DNA from: Atrichornis clamosus
Taxonomy: Eukaryota > Chordata > Aves > Passeriformes > Menuridae
Direction: 5' to 3'
Length of the DNA stretch: 64,000 nt
Assembly (NCBI GenBank): GCA_013400975.1
Contig: WBMZ01000356.1
Coordinates: 682,001 to 746,000 of the forward strand
In this document: positions 50,590-62,000 of the stretch, piece after piece
Numbering within the stretch: position 1 is the stretch's first letter
Layout of the letters: each line of letters opens with the position of its first letter
Program-made: the position numbers and the translations under genes
The notes under the pieces: model-generated
Seen by the model: only the letters and a program-made list of their open reading frames with translations
Told to the model about the DNA's origin: nothing
The model's database searches: none

Positions 50590-52128
50590 TTACCTCTCTG
50601 AAGTGCCTGTACACAGATGCACACAACATGGGGAATAAACAAGAAGAACTAGAAACCTATGTGTAACCACAGGGCCATGATCTCATTGCAGTTACAGAGA
50701 CATGGTGGGACAGCTCACATGACTGGAATATTGTCATGGATGGCTATGTACTTTTAGAAAGGACAGGTCAGGGAGGTGAGGTGGTGGAATAGCTCTTTAT
50801 GTGAAAGAGCAACTCAAATGTGTGGAGCTCTACCCAGGGAATAAGTTGAGAGCTCACGGGTGAGAATTAAGGGACTGGCTAATATGGGTGACACTGTTAT
50901 GGATGTTTACTACAGGCCACCTTATCACGATAAAGAAGTTGATGAGGCCTTCTATGCACAGCTGGAAATAGCCTTGTGATCACAGGCCCTGTTTCACCTG
51001 GGGGACTTCAACCACCCTGATATTTGTTGGAGGGGCAACATGGCCCAGAACACACAGTGCAGGAAGTTCCTGCAGATCACTGAAGATAACTTTGATGCAT
51101 GTGGTGGAGAAGCCAATGAGGCAATGTGTGTTGCTGGACCTTGTGCTAACAAACCAGAAGTAACTGACTGAAAATGTGAAAGTTGGGGGCAGCCTTGGCT
51201 CTAGTGACCATGAGATGGTGGAACTCAGGATCCTGTACAGGGGAAGCAAAACAGTAAGCAGGACTAGAACCCTAAACTTCCCGAGAGCTAACTGCAGCCT
51301 CTTCAAGGATCTGCTTAAAGGAATCCCATGAGTTAGGGCTCTAGAAAAGAAGGGCATCCAAGAGAGATGGTCAATATTCAAGCATCACTTCCTCCAAGCT
51401 CAAGACCAGTGTATCCTCAAGAAATCAAGCAAAAGGGGCAGGAGACCTGCATGGATGAGCAGGGACCTCCTAGTAAATCTCAAATACAAGAAAGGATTTA
51501 TGGGATGTGGAAAAAGGGGCAGGCCATGTGGAAGGACTATGGGAACATTGTCAAGGGATGCAGGGATGCAATGAGGAAGGCCAAGGCCCACTTGGAATTG
51601 CGACTGGTAAAGGACATCAAGGACAACAAGAAGGGCTTCTACAAGTACATCAGCAGCAAAAGGAAGATTAGGAAAAATGCTGAGGCACTTTTGAATCAGA
51701 TGGATGTCCTGGTAATGGAAGACACAGAGAAGGTGGTATTATTGAATGCTTTATTTCTGTTAGTCTTTATTGCTGAGAACAGCTCTCATGAATCCCAGAC
51801 CTCAGAGGTAAGAGAAGAAGGCCTGAGAAAGAAAGGCTGCCCCTTTGTCATAGAGGGTTGGGTTAGAGGTCAACTAAGCAGACCAACTTATTTATCAATG
51901 ACCTGGTCATAGGGATTGAATGTACCCTCAGCAAATTTGCTGATGATACAAAACTGAGGGGAGTGGCTGACTCACTTGAAGGCTGTGCTGCCATTCAGTG
52001 GGGTCTTGATAGCCTGCAGAATTGGGCAGAGAGAAACCTAATGAGGTTCAACAAGGGCAAGTGCAGGGTCCTGCACCTGGGGAGGAATAACCCCAAGTAC
52101 CAGCACAGGTTGGGGGCTGACCAACCTG
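50590..52128 (+). mobile_element. CR1 LINE copy, plus strand, endonuclease to partial RT
   Basis: The longest CR1 copy in the window. From 50590 the APE-type endonuclease region is readable through stops and frameshifts: LKCLYTDAHNMGNKQEEL, then ETWWDSSHDW, later a YRPP-like stretch and a G-D-F-N-like region. At 51367-51880 the linker has an uninterrupted 181-codon frame containing YGMWKKGQAMWKDY and DNKKGFYKYISSKRK. Near 51880-51890 the sequence jumps over most of the reverse-transcriptase domain to IECTLSKFADDTKL, which includes the FADD catalytic motif, and then to RFNKGKCRVLHLGR. It ends at about 52128 without the 3' tail. The element is dead, and the 181-codon frame is retrotransposon and not a host protein. 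Confidence 0.92.
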
Positions 52129-55100
52129 AAGTTTGTCATGTTTTAAAAGCATTTTTCTTCCAATCTCTTCCTTTCGGAAGCATGTCACAATGGTCAGCAT
52201 TGAGCCTTTCAGAGCATCACAGGTCTTGCAATCTTGAAAAACTTTCACGAATAAAAACATTCAAAGTCTTCAAAATACAAGCAGTTTCAAGAATGCACAA
52301 AATATAAAGTCCTTTCTGGCATATGAGCAGAAACTTTGTTCTATTGAAATAAAAGGCTGTCTAGTGTTTTCTTGCAATTTCTACTATAAACAGCATCGGG
52401 GAAGAACCAGATGAAGAAATGTCGATTTAAAAGTTACGACCAGGATGCAACTCAAAGTGCTTTTGTCCTATATTATGGATTTCCCAGTCATGTTTCACTA
52501 AGCTTGATCACAGTTTGATTTCATCTTTGTGTCTGAATTATGGTTCTTCCCTTGAAGGAGACTGGTTAGCTTACCTGCCTTTCATCCTATTAGCAATGGA
52601 TATGGAGGTTTTTTCCTTTGGAAAGGCATTTGGTTATAAATGTCAACTGACTTTGAGGCTATTTGAGGGTCATCAATTTGAAGGAACACACACAGTTTGT
52701 TGTGATTGTGAGCTGTTTCTAAAGATCTGCACATACAACCTGCTCAACTAGGCATTCCTGTGAATTTGGGATGTCCTGTTTATTTGACCTATTGTGGAAT
52801 GTAAAAATTCTTAATTGCATAGTAAATTTCAGCTATTAGCTATGACATGTTTATCAATGTTTATTCCTAACTGCTTCAGAAGATGTCTTGCTCTCCTTGC
52901 TGTTTTATTAGCCACAATGTTGTACTGGCTTTAATAAATGCAAGAAAATAATACAATTTCATTAAATGATTTTATATTCTATAACATTTTTACGTATATA
53001 CTCATGAAGAGGAGCAGAGATTTGATCGTTCTTAGAAAGCATTATCTGGCTTGGAACAGGTGAGCATAACTGAGAGGAAAACTGTGTTTAAATTAAAATG
53101 CAATGCTTTAAAATTAAACTTCTAAAGCAAATTAACATTATTATGTCCTGTGAACATTTACGTTGCAGGAAAGTCTCTGTACTTGTGCTGAAAATGCTCT
53201 CAAATTACTGAGAAATAAGTAAGTACTCGTATTATTGCTTGGCCTCTCCTGGGAGTCTTGAGCATGTCCCTCGTAGGGAACTTGCTGTGTAGACTTAGTT
53301 TTCATTGGGCTTTTCCTGCAAGAGAAAGGATAATGCAACTTATATTAAAATGAGCCATGTAGTGATAACTTGGGTGCAGATAACTGAAGTGACGTGCATG
53401 TTTCAGAATCCACAGTGCTGAGTTAGTTTTCCTCCTGCTCTCCAGCCTTACTTAAAAGGAAAGCTTTTTTCAAAGAAATCAATATACTTTGGTCAAAATT
53501 CTCAGAAATACTGGATTTTCCTTCGCTTTTTGTCAGGATGTGAAGTTTGCTTTTATAGCTTTCCACATTTTCTGTGAAGCCCTGAGCCAGCTCTGCCAGT
53601 CTGACTATAAAGCTGTTACCCAGCTGTCAGTTTGTACAGTGATACTTTTAATAGCTCCGATATCTCACGCTAAGTCTGTTTAGGCTTCCAGAAAAGATGT
53701 GTTCTGCCTTGGATGTGCTCAACTGCACGTCAGTTACTCCTTATGAGTTCTCACCATAACTATTCTGTTGATGGTTTCCCTTCAAGTCACGAGAGAAGGA
53801 AGTGCAACACTTCAAGCATCACCTCCATGTATTGATTCCTAAGCCTTGCACGTTGCCTAATTCTTAATCCTTCTACCTTTTTCCTTTTTCTCCACTGTTT
53901 CTGCTTGATCTGTCTCCTTCCTCTGCCCTTGCTCAAAAATATACATTGCTGATATACATGCTGCTATGTCCATAGCAGAGCCCCAAAGAAACAAAGATTC
54001 TTCTTCTTGTCTCCCTTGGTGTTGGAATTAAAATTAGTGCTCCCAAGACTTTCCCTCTCATAGTAAGCTATGAATCATAGCTTTTAAAGAAAACCAAACC
54101 AAAAAAAGACTCATTTTCTCACATAACTGCAGTAACAAAGGATTAAAAAAAATAAAATAAAAAGAAAGAAATAGCAGAATACTCACACAAAAGTGAAAAC
54201 ACAGCTGCAATATGTCAATAGTGCTCTTCATGCCAAAAGGAAAAAAGCTATTTTTGGGGAAAAAAAATTATATTTGGACCTTTTTTAAAAAGAAAAATCT
54301 GTTATATTATATTGGCCATTTATAATTGGGGGTATCTGAGTTTTAAAATGTTGTTTATCTCTAGTTTTTTATTCCTTCTTCTACCTAGGAGCAAGTTTTT
54401 TTATGTCCCCAAAATACAATAATTTCTAAATATAATAATTTTAACATGTACATAAACCTTTAAGAGACACTGGCAAATGTGTACATGGGTTCAATTTAAT
54501 ACCCAATTTGAGATACAGAATATGAGTCAGCCATCTCATTAAGTGCACACTTTGCTTGAAGTCAGGGATAACTCCATTGACCTTAACAATCCTGTTGGCA
54601 GGTTTGACTTGATTTTAAACTCGCCAATATCTCAGTAAAATAAATTACACTGACTATATAGACTTTTAACTCACAGCCCAGGCAGATATACATGATTAGT
54701 AGGTCAAGACCACAGTATTCACCATCTGAAAACTTTATCATTTATGTGCAATAAGGTATACAATTAAGTATAATTATAGGTTCTCTTGTCAGGACCAATT
54801 TAAAAAAAGATGTATATTCCTGCTTTGGAAGAGTATTGAAATAATCTGTTTAGTTTGTACAAAGAATATGTTTTCTTTTCTCATGCTGCACAAAATCTTC
54901 CCTTCATTAGACACTGACCAGGATTCCCCTCTCCTATATCCTTTCCTAGTGATTAATCGATCTTTTATAGTTGCAACAATTAACAACTTAAATATTGGAA
55001 GAAACATACTATAACGATTTTAGAGGAAGTGTACGTTTGATTAAGAATTTTTAGAACATCTATTTCATACCTTGCAGTGTTAGTGCATTCACAGCTTTAA

Positions 55101-55529
55101 AAACTACAGTCTTTTAATGACTCTTTATGACATTTATTGCAGTCATAAATTTTGTAACATCAGATAGAACATTTCTAGGTGTGTTCTCAAATTGGAACTC
55201 AATAGTTTAATGTGCTGTGCTCTTTACATAAAGCACTGTGCTAGCAATCAGATAGGATTTCCTAATTAAATGTAATACAAGTTGTATAATGCAGGGGTTA
55301 GTAAATCTGTGTTACTGCGTCAGGAGCAAGGCACGCTAAATTATAAATGATGATCACTGGAAATTGAAACAGAGAATGTGCAAGTTTAACAATCAAGAAA
55401 CAGTCAATTAAATGTAGTCTTAATTCCCCTTTTGAACTAACAGAATATATGCAGGTAAGAAGTGTGGTGTTTTGGTTTTTTTTTACCATAATATGTGCTT
55501 TTTAATCTGATACTTCCCAGTACAGCTTA
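52129..55529. other. Non-coding sequence, no gene seen
   Basis: AT-rich DNA with A-rich low-complexity tracts near 54140-54170. Open frames are 60-114 codons; the 114-codon one (51963-52307) is partly CR1. No splice pairs, RNA genes or further repeats are recognised. Confidence 0.6.
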
Positions 55530-55534
55530 GTCAT
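55530..55534 (+). repeat. 5' target-site duplication GTCAT of the solo LTR
   Basis: GTCAT immediately precedes the LTR and is repeated exactly at 56006-56010 after it. A five-base duplication is usual for ERVL-class integrases. One extra base (A) also matches if the LTR end is shifted, so a 6-bp duplication cannot be strictly excluded. Confidence 0.85.
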
Positions 55535-56005
55535 TGTCATGGTTTTGGTCAAGCACAAGGTTAATTCTTTTTCAGTAGCCATGAGGAGGAGCAGCCAGGA
55601 GCTCTGTGGGCATGGCAGAGAACCTGATGTTATTTGATACCATCTTACGTCATTACTGGGGCATTCTTTTCCCGTGGAGCAAGTGTGGAGGATGGAGTGA
55701 TGGGATAACGCTGGTCCCAACTGGAGGGAGCAGTTTGGGTGGCATGGCTGCAACTGGGTTGAGCTCTGTACTCTCTCGTTTGTACACTTTTGTTGTTAAT
55801 AGTGTTGCTGTTAATGTTAATTTTCTTCTCTCATTGCTGCTTCCAGTAAATTGTTCTGATCTCAACCAGTGATCTTCGCCTTTTGTGTCTCCAGGTCTCT
55901 CTGGCCACCCACAGGTGGAAGAGAGGGACAGCGGAAGTGAGCGAGAGGCAGTGTAGTTTTGGAGTCCTGGGGAGTGGTACTAAATACCATTTCTAAACCA
56001 TGACA
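55535..56005 (+). mobile_element. Solo LTR of an endogenous retrovirus (ERVL-like)
   Basis: A 471-bp element begins TGTCATGGTTT and ends AAACCATGACA. These are perfect 11-bp inverted termini starting TG and ending CA, as in retroviral LTRs. Exact 5-bp direct repeats flank it. A polyadenylation-like AGTAAA (55845-55850), followed by TTGTTCTGATCTCAACC, marks the R region and sets the orientation as plus. No internal retroviral gene, primer-binding site or second LTR follows, so this is the product of recombination between the two LTRs of a former provirus. The 83-88-codon frames inside it are chance. The terminal sequence is typical of bird ERV LTRs; the class call rests on the duplication length. 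Confidence 0.88.
55845..55850 (+). terminator. LTR polyadenylation-like signal AGTAAA
   Basis: AGTAAA lies about 155 bp from the LTR 3' end, just before TTGTTCTGATCTCAACC. In related avian LTRs this position holds AATAAA. The single change may weaken it. Confidence 0.5.
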
Positions 56006-56010
56006 GTCAT
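56006..56010 (+). repeat. 3' target-site duplication GTCAT of the solo LTR
   Basis: Exact copy of 55530-55534, directly after the LTR terminus CCATGACA. It shows that the LTR boundaries are intact and that no flanking DNA has been lost since insertion. Confidence 0.85.
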
Positions 56011-59000
56011 GAAAAAACCCCAACAAAGCTCCAGTCACAGGAGCTGTGAAGGAAGTGCAGTCCACAACTCAGGAGGTTACAGTCAGTAGGGAACTATCAG
56101 CTGGTCTGTGTGACGGACAGGTGCCTCTGATTGTTACCCAGCTATTTACTATTCCCTTTCTAAGGAACTCCTAGAAGCAACTAGGTCAAAAACTTCTGAG
56201 TATTCAAGCTGTAAGATAGTTATGTAGCTTGGAAGTGTCCAAGTAAGTAGCAAGAATTCTTAGTAGTTATTGAGACTTTGTGGGCAATTGTCATTAATAA
56301 CTGATAAAAATTCAATGGATTATCTGTTCACTTACAGTATCAAAAGAATACACTTCTTAAATGGCATTCAAGCTAAATAATATTAGAAGGACTGCATAAC
56401 AAAGCCCAGGGCTATTATGTTTTAGCAATGCAACATACAATTTAACTCAATGTTACTGAAAGTTAGGCTTCCTGTTGGATAAGACAAGTATGCTCTACAG
56501 GAGATCATACTAATGTAAATGGTTATCTTAATGTTTTAATAAATGAACATTCATATTATGGAATAGAGTGTGAATTTTAGAGTGAACATATTTGGAAGAG
56601 TATGAACATACATAACACAAATCTATTCATAAGAGCTTAGATTTGATGGCTCTAATAACAAGATTCTTACAAGGACCCTTTTTTCTGCAAAAATTAGAGG
56701 TGTTCATAGTGACATGAAAAGAAGCAAAGCAGGAGATTGTTCTTCTGATACATTAATTACTGATTTTCTCGTGGTTACATAGCTAACCAAGAAATTAAGC
56801 AATTGACTTAGTCTGTCTTTACTTATTCTGTCATTACTTTTCATTCAGGCTTGCACAACAACAGTCCTGGGGTGTGTCAAAACACTGAAGATGCAGTGCT
56901 CAGGTGTGTTGACTGATGTTTAACTCCCTTGCACTATCTGAAAAGAAATATTTGAAAAGTAAGGGTTTACTGAAGAAGTTTAAATGGAGAATAACTTTTA
57001 CTCACAGATGGATAAACATTAGATTTACATAATATAAATGCAATCAATGGCAAGTATTAACTGATTTTTTTAACTTGATCTATTAACCAAAATAATTGCT
57101 AAAGTAATTAAGTATTTGGAATGTTCTAAGATGACTTCCAAAAACTCTGTTGAGCTTTGGATCAGAACTTCAAAAAAGTGAAATGACACTGACCCATCCA
57201 TTCATGGCATTTTTATGGTATCCTATTAGAAAAAGTGTGTTCAGTAAAAAACGATGGACAGTATATAGTGCTAGGCTCTTTCAGTAGTCTTTGGATTATG
57301 TATGTATCTCTCTATCTATTTTTGAAAATCTAAGATACTTATAATTAAATATTAAAGATTAAGGTGCAATATTTTAGAGTATAATGAAGTGATAAAGATA
57401 CATTAGTAGATGAGATGTCATCTGGTTGCTCTCACTAAATGTCTCTTCCTATCTAGCAAGTTACGTGTGCAGTTGACAGTATTTTTTTTTCCTGCAGAAA
57501 CACCTTAATTTCTTAAGCAGCACCTCGGAACTATTGTACTGTTACTTTTTAAATGTCTACATAAGGTTAAACTTGCTGTTATTGAACTTCTAAGTAGACA
57601 AACAGGATCTTAAAAGAACATCTACTGTTGTCAGTATGCTGACAGTGTTATATTATTTATTGTATGGACTAATCTGCAATTTTAAAAAATCAGCGCAGAA
57701 GAGGTGAAAATACACAACAGCTGTCCTTCACAAAGGAAAAGATTTATTTTCCACAGCTAAGGTGTATACTTATACTTAATGAAGGAATGTAGAGTAAAGG
57801 ATAATTAAGAATTAATATTATGAAATAGAATACTGCACAATAATTCATGGCATGTTAAACATATCCATAATTAAATATTTCAGCTTAATGTGATAAGTCA
57901 TAGGAAAGAACATTAGTTATAATGCAATCATTGGCCATGTACTGTGAAAAACTAACATTCTGAAAGACCATGAAAATGATCATTGCTAATCTATTTGCAA
58001 AAGCAAGTGTGAACTGTCCCTAGATTTCTTTTCACTCGAAGTTCCTCTACATTCTGTTGAGAAAATGGGTGTGAAGGCTAAATGCTAAGTAAGTGTTTTG
58101 CCTGTGTGATGCCAGTAGTAGATGATAATCTCAACTTTATTAGCTGAAGGTACAGGTAAATATAGATGAATATACTATATTGGTGCTGTACCAACCACAA
58201 TGACGCAAGTCTTCTTGTGCTTGGATCAATCTCACTGTTATGTTTGGTCAAAAAATTGATTTTAAGTAACATTTTTTGACTGGTCATCTCCCGTTGAGTG
58301 ACATAACCTCATGAGTCTTGAAGAGTTTATTACGCAGTCAGTTAATGAACAAGCAGAAGACTACTTGAGATAGGATTTCTGCTGGATCCAAAGTGTTTCA
58401 AAAGAGGTTAAATGCACCTTCTTGATGCAGACTCTGCCTTTGAAATCTGGAGAGACCTCCTGGCTGGAAGCTGAAAATACACAGACCTTGACGTATATGC
58501 CTCACTTTTCTGCGTTTTCTCAGTACTCTCTAAATGGCTCTTTGCTCTCATTCAGCTCAGTATTTCTTCAGATTTTATGTATTTCCATGGTCACAAGAAA
58601 GCAGGCAAGACTCATAACAAGGAGGCAAGATTTCTGGAACCAAGAGCATGGCTACACAACAGGAATTGACATCAAATAGGTTTTCACCAGGCAGTTGTGT
58701 CAGGGTTTTCTACACTTAGATCCCATGTGAGAATCATAGAAGCATGCACATTTCTATCCAGACAGCTTAAGATAGATTCCTTTCATCTCAGAAAATGAGA
58801 AGAAGAAAATATTGGATGCTACCAGATGAGATTTCTTGATCAGGTTATCGTTAGAAAGCCTTGGAAGGTCTTGTAGTTTTTTTTTGCTTCAAAAGTCCCA
58901 TGAAGCAAATGACTGACCTGAGTCTCTCATGGAAGGATATCTTGGATAAGGTGGAGCTGGAACAACACAAAAGTTCCGGCTGTTTTTGTAGTCTAGTGTT

Positions 59001-62000
59001 TCCAAGGAGGTGACAACTGCTGAAGCCAGTTGTTAATGTAGTAACAAAACTTAAAATAGTCTCCACAATCACAGTAAGCTCCAGAAGTCTTTGGCACAGT
59101 CTCCTAACTTGAAATTGTTGGCACATAGCGTTGAGCAATGGTAAGATGTTGAAGGGTCAATACTGAGGCAGTCTTGATAAATTGTATTATTTGATTGCTT
59201 CAGTCTTTCACTCACAGAAGTAAAAAACCAGTCTTTCCTTGTATTAACTGCTAATTGGTTCATTTTTGAAATGAAAAGCTTGAAAAATAATTGCAGAAGA
59301 GTCTTATAAAGAATTTAATAGCTTCTGTTAATAGCAGAAATTTTACCCTGTCCAGGGCAAAACACTGTTACACTGCAAAGACCTCTGCAAAACAGAATGT
59401 GAAATGCAAGCTAAAACTGGCATTTATAGCCTATAAAACTTAGAGTGTTTGTATTGTTACCTCGTAATTGCGTGAAAATTATGTGTATTAGTTTGATAGG
59501 AAATACTGTGACAATCTTCTACATATTCTTTTATGTGATAATATCTTTACTAAGCTTATTTACTCATTACTGAAATATGATCCATCTTGCAATTAATGAT
59601 TTTAATTATATGCAGGTACAAGGTTATTTCATGTAAAAGAGTTTCAACAGCAAGCAGTTCTTTAGCTCAGTAGTGTTTCAGTCTGCATTTAGCAGCAAAC
59701 TCTTCGATGACAGATAAAGATGCTCTCTTAGAGAGAATGACCTATATGTAAGGTTTAATTTCTTTCAACACAGTCCTGTAACATCCCAGCTCTCATTTCC
59801 AAGGCCCAGACACAACATGAGACAGTCCTGCTCTCTCTCAGGGTGAAACTGCAGATTTCCTTCCTGGTTTAGTTTCGGAAGTTACACACAGCAACCTTGG
59901 CCTCCTGAGTGCTGCCGAAACCCCTGTACCTAATTTGCAACTTAAGCAAAGTTTTACTTTTTAAAATTTTATATTGAAAAACATAAATCATTATTTTTAA
60001 TAAAACAGACACAGTTCAAGCAAAAGAACCTTTAAGACAAGGCATTCAGATACTTGCATTGCAGCCTACTTATTCTAGCAAGCATAATCTTTAGCAGAAG
60101 TGTGTGGTTTTAGTTTAGATTCAATAAAGATTTTGCAGAGAGGGTTACTCAGATTTCAGTCTGGGAGTGAGCAAAGCAACACAGTTCTGGGACAGATTCC
60201 ACAAGAGACCTAATGAGACCTGCATCCTGACACTTTTTAAAAAGAATTTGCCTTTTGTTTTTCTAGCTCCCCTGAGCTTCAGAAAGTAAAATCTAGAGGC
60301 ACTTCATTCTACTGGGGAGTTCTTGGTGCAGTTTTGTAAAATTAGGATATCCCTGTATTCTGTGCAGGCCACAGAAATAATTCCAAATGCCTCACTACCT
60401 TCCAGGAGAATGTCCTAATAGGAGCTATGTCCTCTATTATCAGAGGTCAAACAAAATTTATGGCCGCTGCCAAAAATTATTGCTTTCTTGTGGCCGTGCT
60501 CCTCATTCTTCCATCACTTGTAAATTGTGGGTACACCGGCACTGTAAATATGAGCTGTGCAAAATCATAGTGTTGCAGGGGTACTTTGGGTCCCAGAGAG
60601 GCAGAGGCCCAGGTTTATTCTCATCTATGAGCAGCTGGCTAATTCAGCTCTCTTACTAGTGAATCAGCTCACACATTGGTAAAATAACTCCTGACCTCTC
60701 CCCTTCATTCTCCTCTTCGCCTTGGCTGATGTGACGTGTGCTCCCTCCTCACGTGGATCATCCATGGCCACAGGCCCAGGGGACCAGCCCTGCTTCAGAC
60801 TTTGTAATAAACTCTTCGAATATTGACAGTGCTTGCACTGGCAACACCGTGGGCTTTGCTAGGATAGCTTGTAGGGATTTCCTTGAATGGACTAAGCAGA
60901 GTGAGAACTTAAGATTTTGATGGTCTAACTGGTGGACACGAACCAGTGGGCTGAAGTAATATACTTGTAAAGATATTTTAAGCATAGATATAACCAATGT
61001 GAACCTTGCAGAAATAAGCAGAAGAGCACCAAAAGAAAAGTCTATGGGTAAAATGTTTTGTCATTAGGACTGTAAGATAAAAACAAGGCCAAGTCTAAAC
61101 CCTCCTCCTTTCTACAATCAACTCTTTTCTTGATGCCAGCACAGCTAACAGCCCACACATTTAATGGCCTTGGCCATACCATTAATGCCTTCCCCACCTG
61201 CCTTCCTGTCAGCCTGCGCTGCCCACAGCCCCTCGGTAGCGCAGCTGCTGTGATCATTGTCTGTGTCAAAGGCCTCCAGCACTCATTGGAGTCAAAGAGG
61301 GAGACAGAAAAGGGCGAGAAACTCTCTGAATCTTGTTAAAGAAGCATTAGGGTTGAATTTGTGTTGAGCAGCATGGGCATTACAAAATATCTCTGTGAGT
61401 AGCTATTTTTTATCAGACTAATTGGACTTTGTGTTGCAAAATGTCCTTTCAGTGCTATTTACATGTGTGCATGGGCTTATGGTCTTAGAGGACCATGTTA
61501 ACAGACACTTAATGCTCACATGTGAGTATCTATATTTGGAAAACTTATGATCTTTAATTTGGTAATTCTTTTGCTTCTTGCTTTTATTAAGGGTCTTTCA
61601 TGATATTACAGATAATTGAACACAAGATTAATTTGATCATCACTTTATTAACAAGAGAAATCATAAAAACAGGCTGAAGTTTTCAATGAGCAGTAAAGAA
61701 TTTCCTGATTTAGCTTGCTGTGCACTATTTTATGGCAAAACTGATTGACATTCTTCTGGTTACTATTTACTTAAATACTAGCTTTCTATCAGAGACTAAA
61801 CAAAGCATAATCCCTACAGAAACCTGAGCTGCTTATATTAAAGTCAGATGTGATGTAAAATGGAGAGTTTCTGTTATTTTTGGCTCAGTAATATGCAATT
61901 ATGGTAATTTCCACCAGCATACTCAGTGCCTTGTGCTTTTGTGACAAAACAGAAGAGGCCTTAACTTGACGGTTTCTTTTATTAGTGACAGGATGACTTA

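Noticed and set aside
51367..51912. 181-codon plus-strand open frame as a host gene
   Set aside because: The residues are the linker region of CR1 ORF2 (MWKKGQ and FYKYISSKRK blocks), so it is part of a dead retrotransposon.
55606..55872. 88-codon plus-strand frame inside the LTR
   Set aside because: It lies wholly within the solo LTR, where a non-coding explanation is complete.
58851..59263. Two overlapping minus-strand frames (95 and 64 codons)
   Set aside because: They use different frames of the same bases, so at most one could be real. Neither shows a domain or splice signals.
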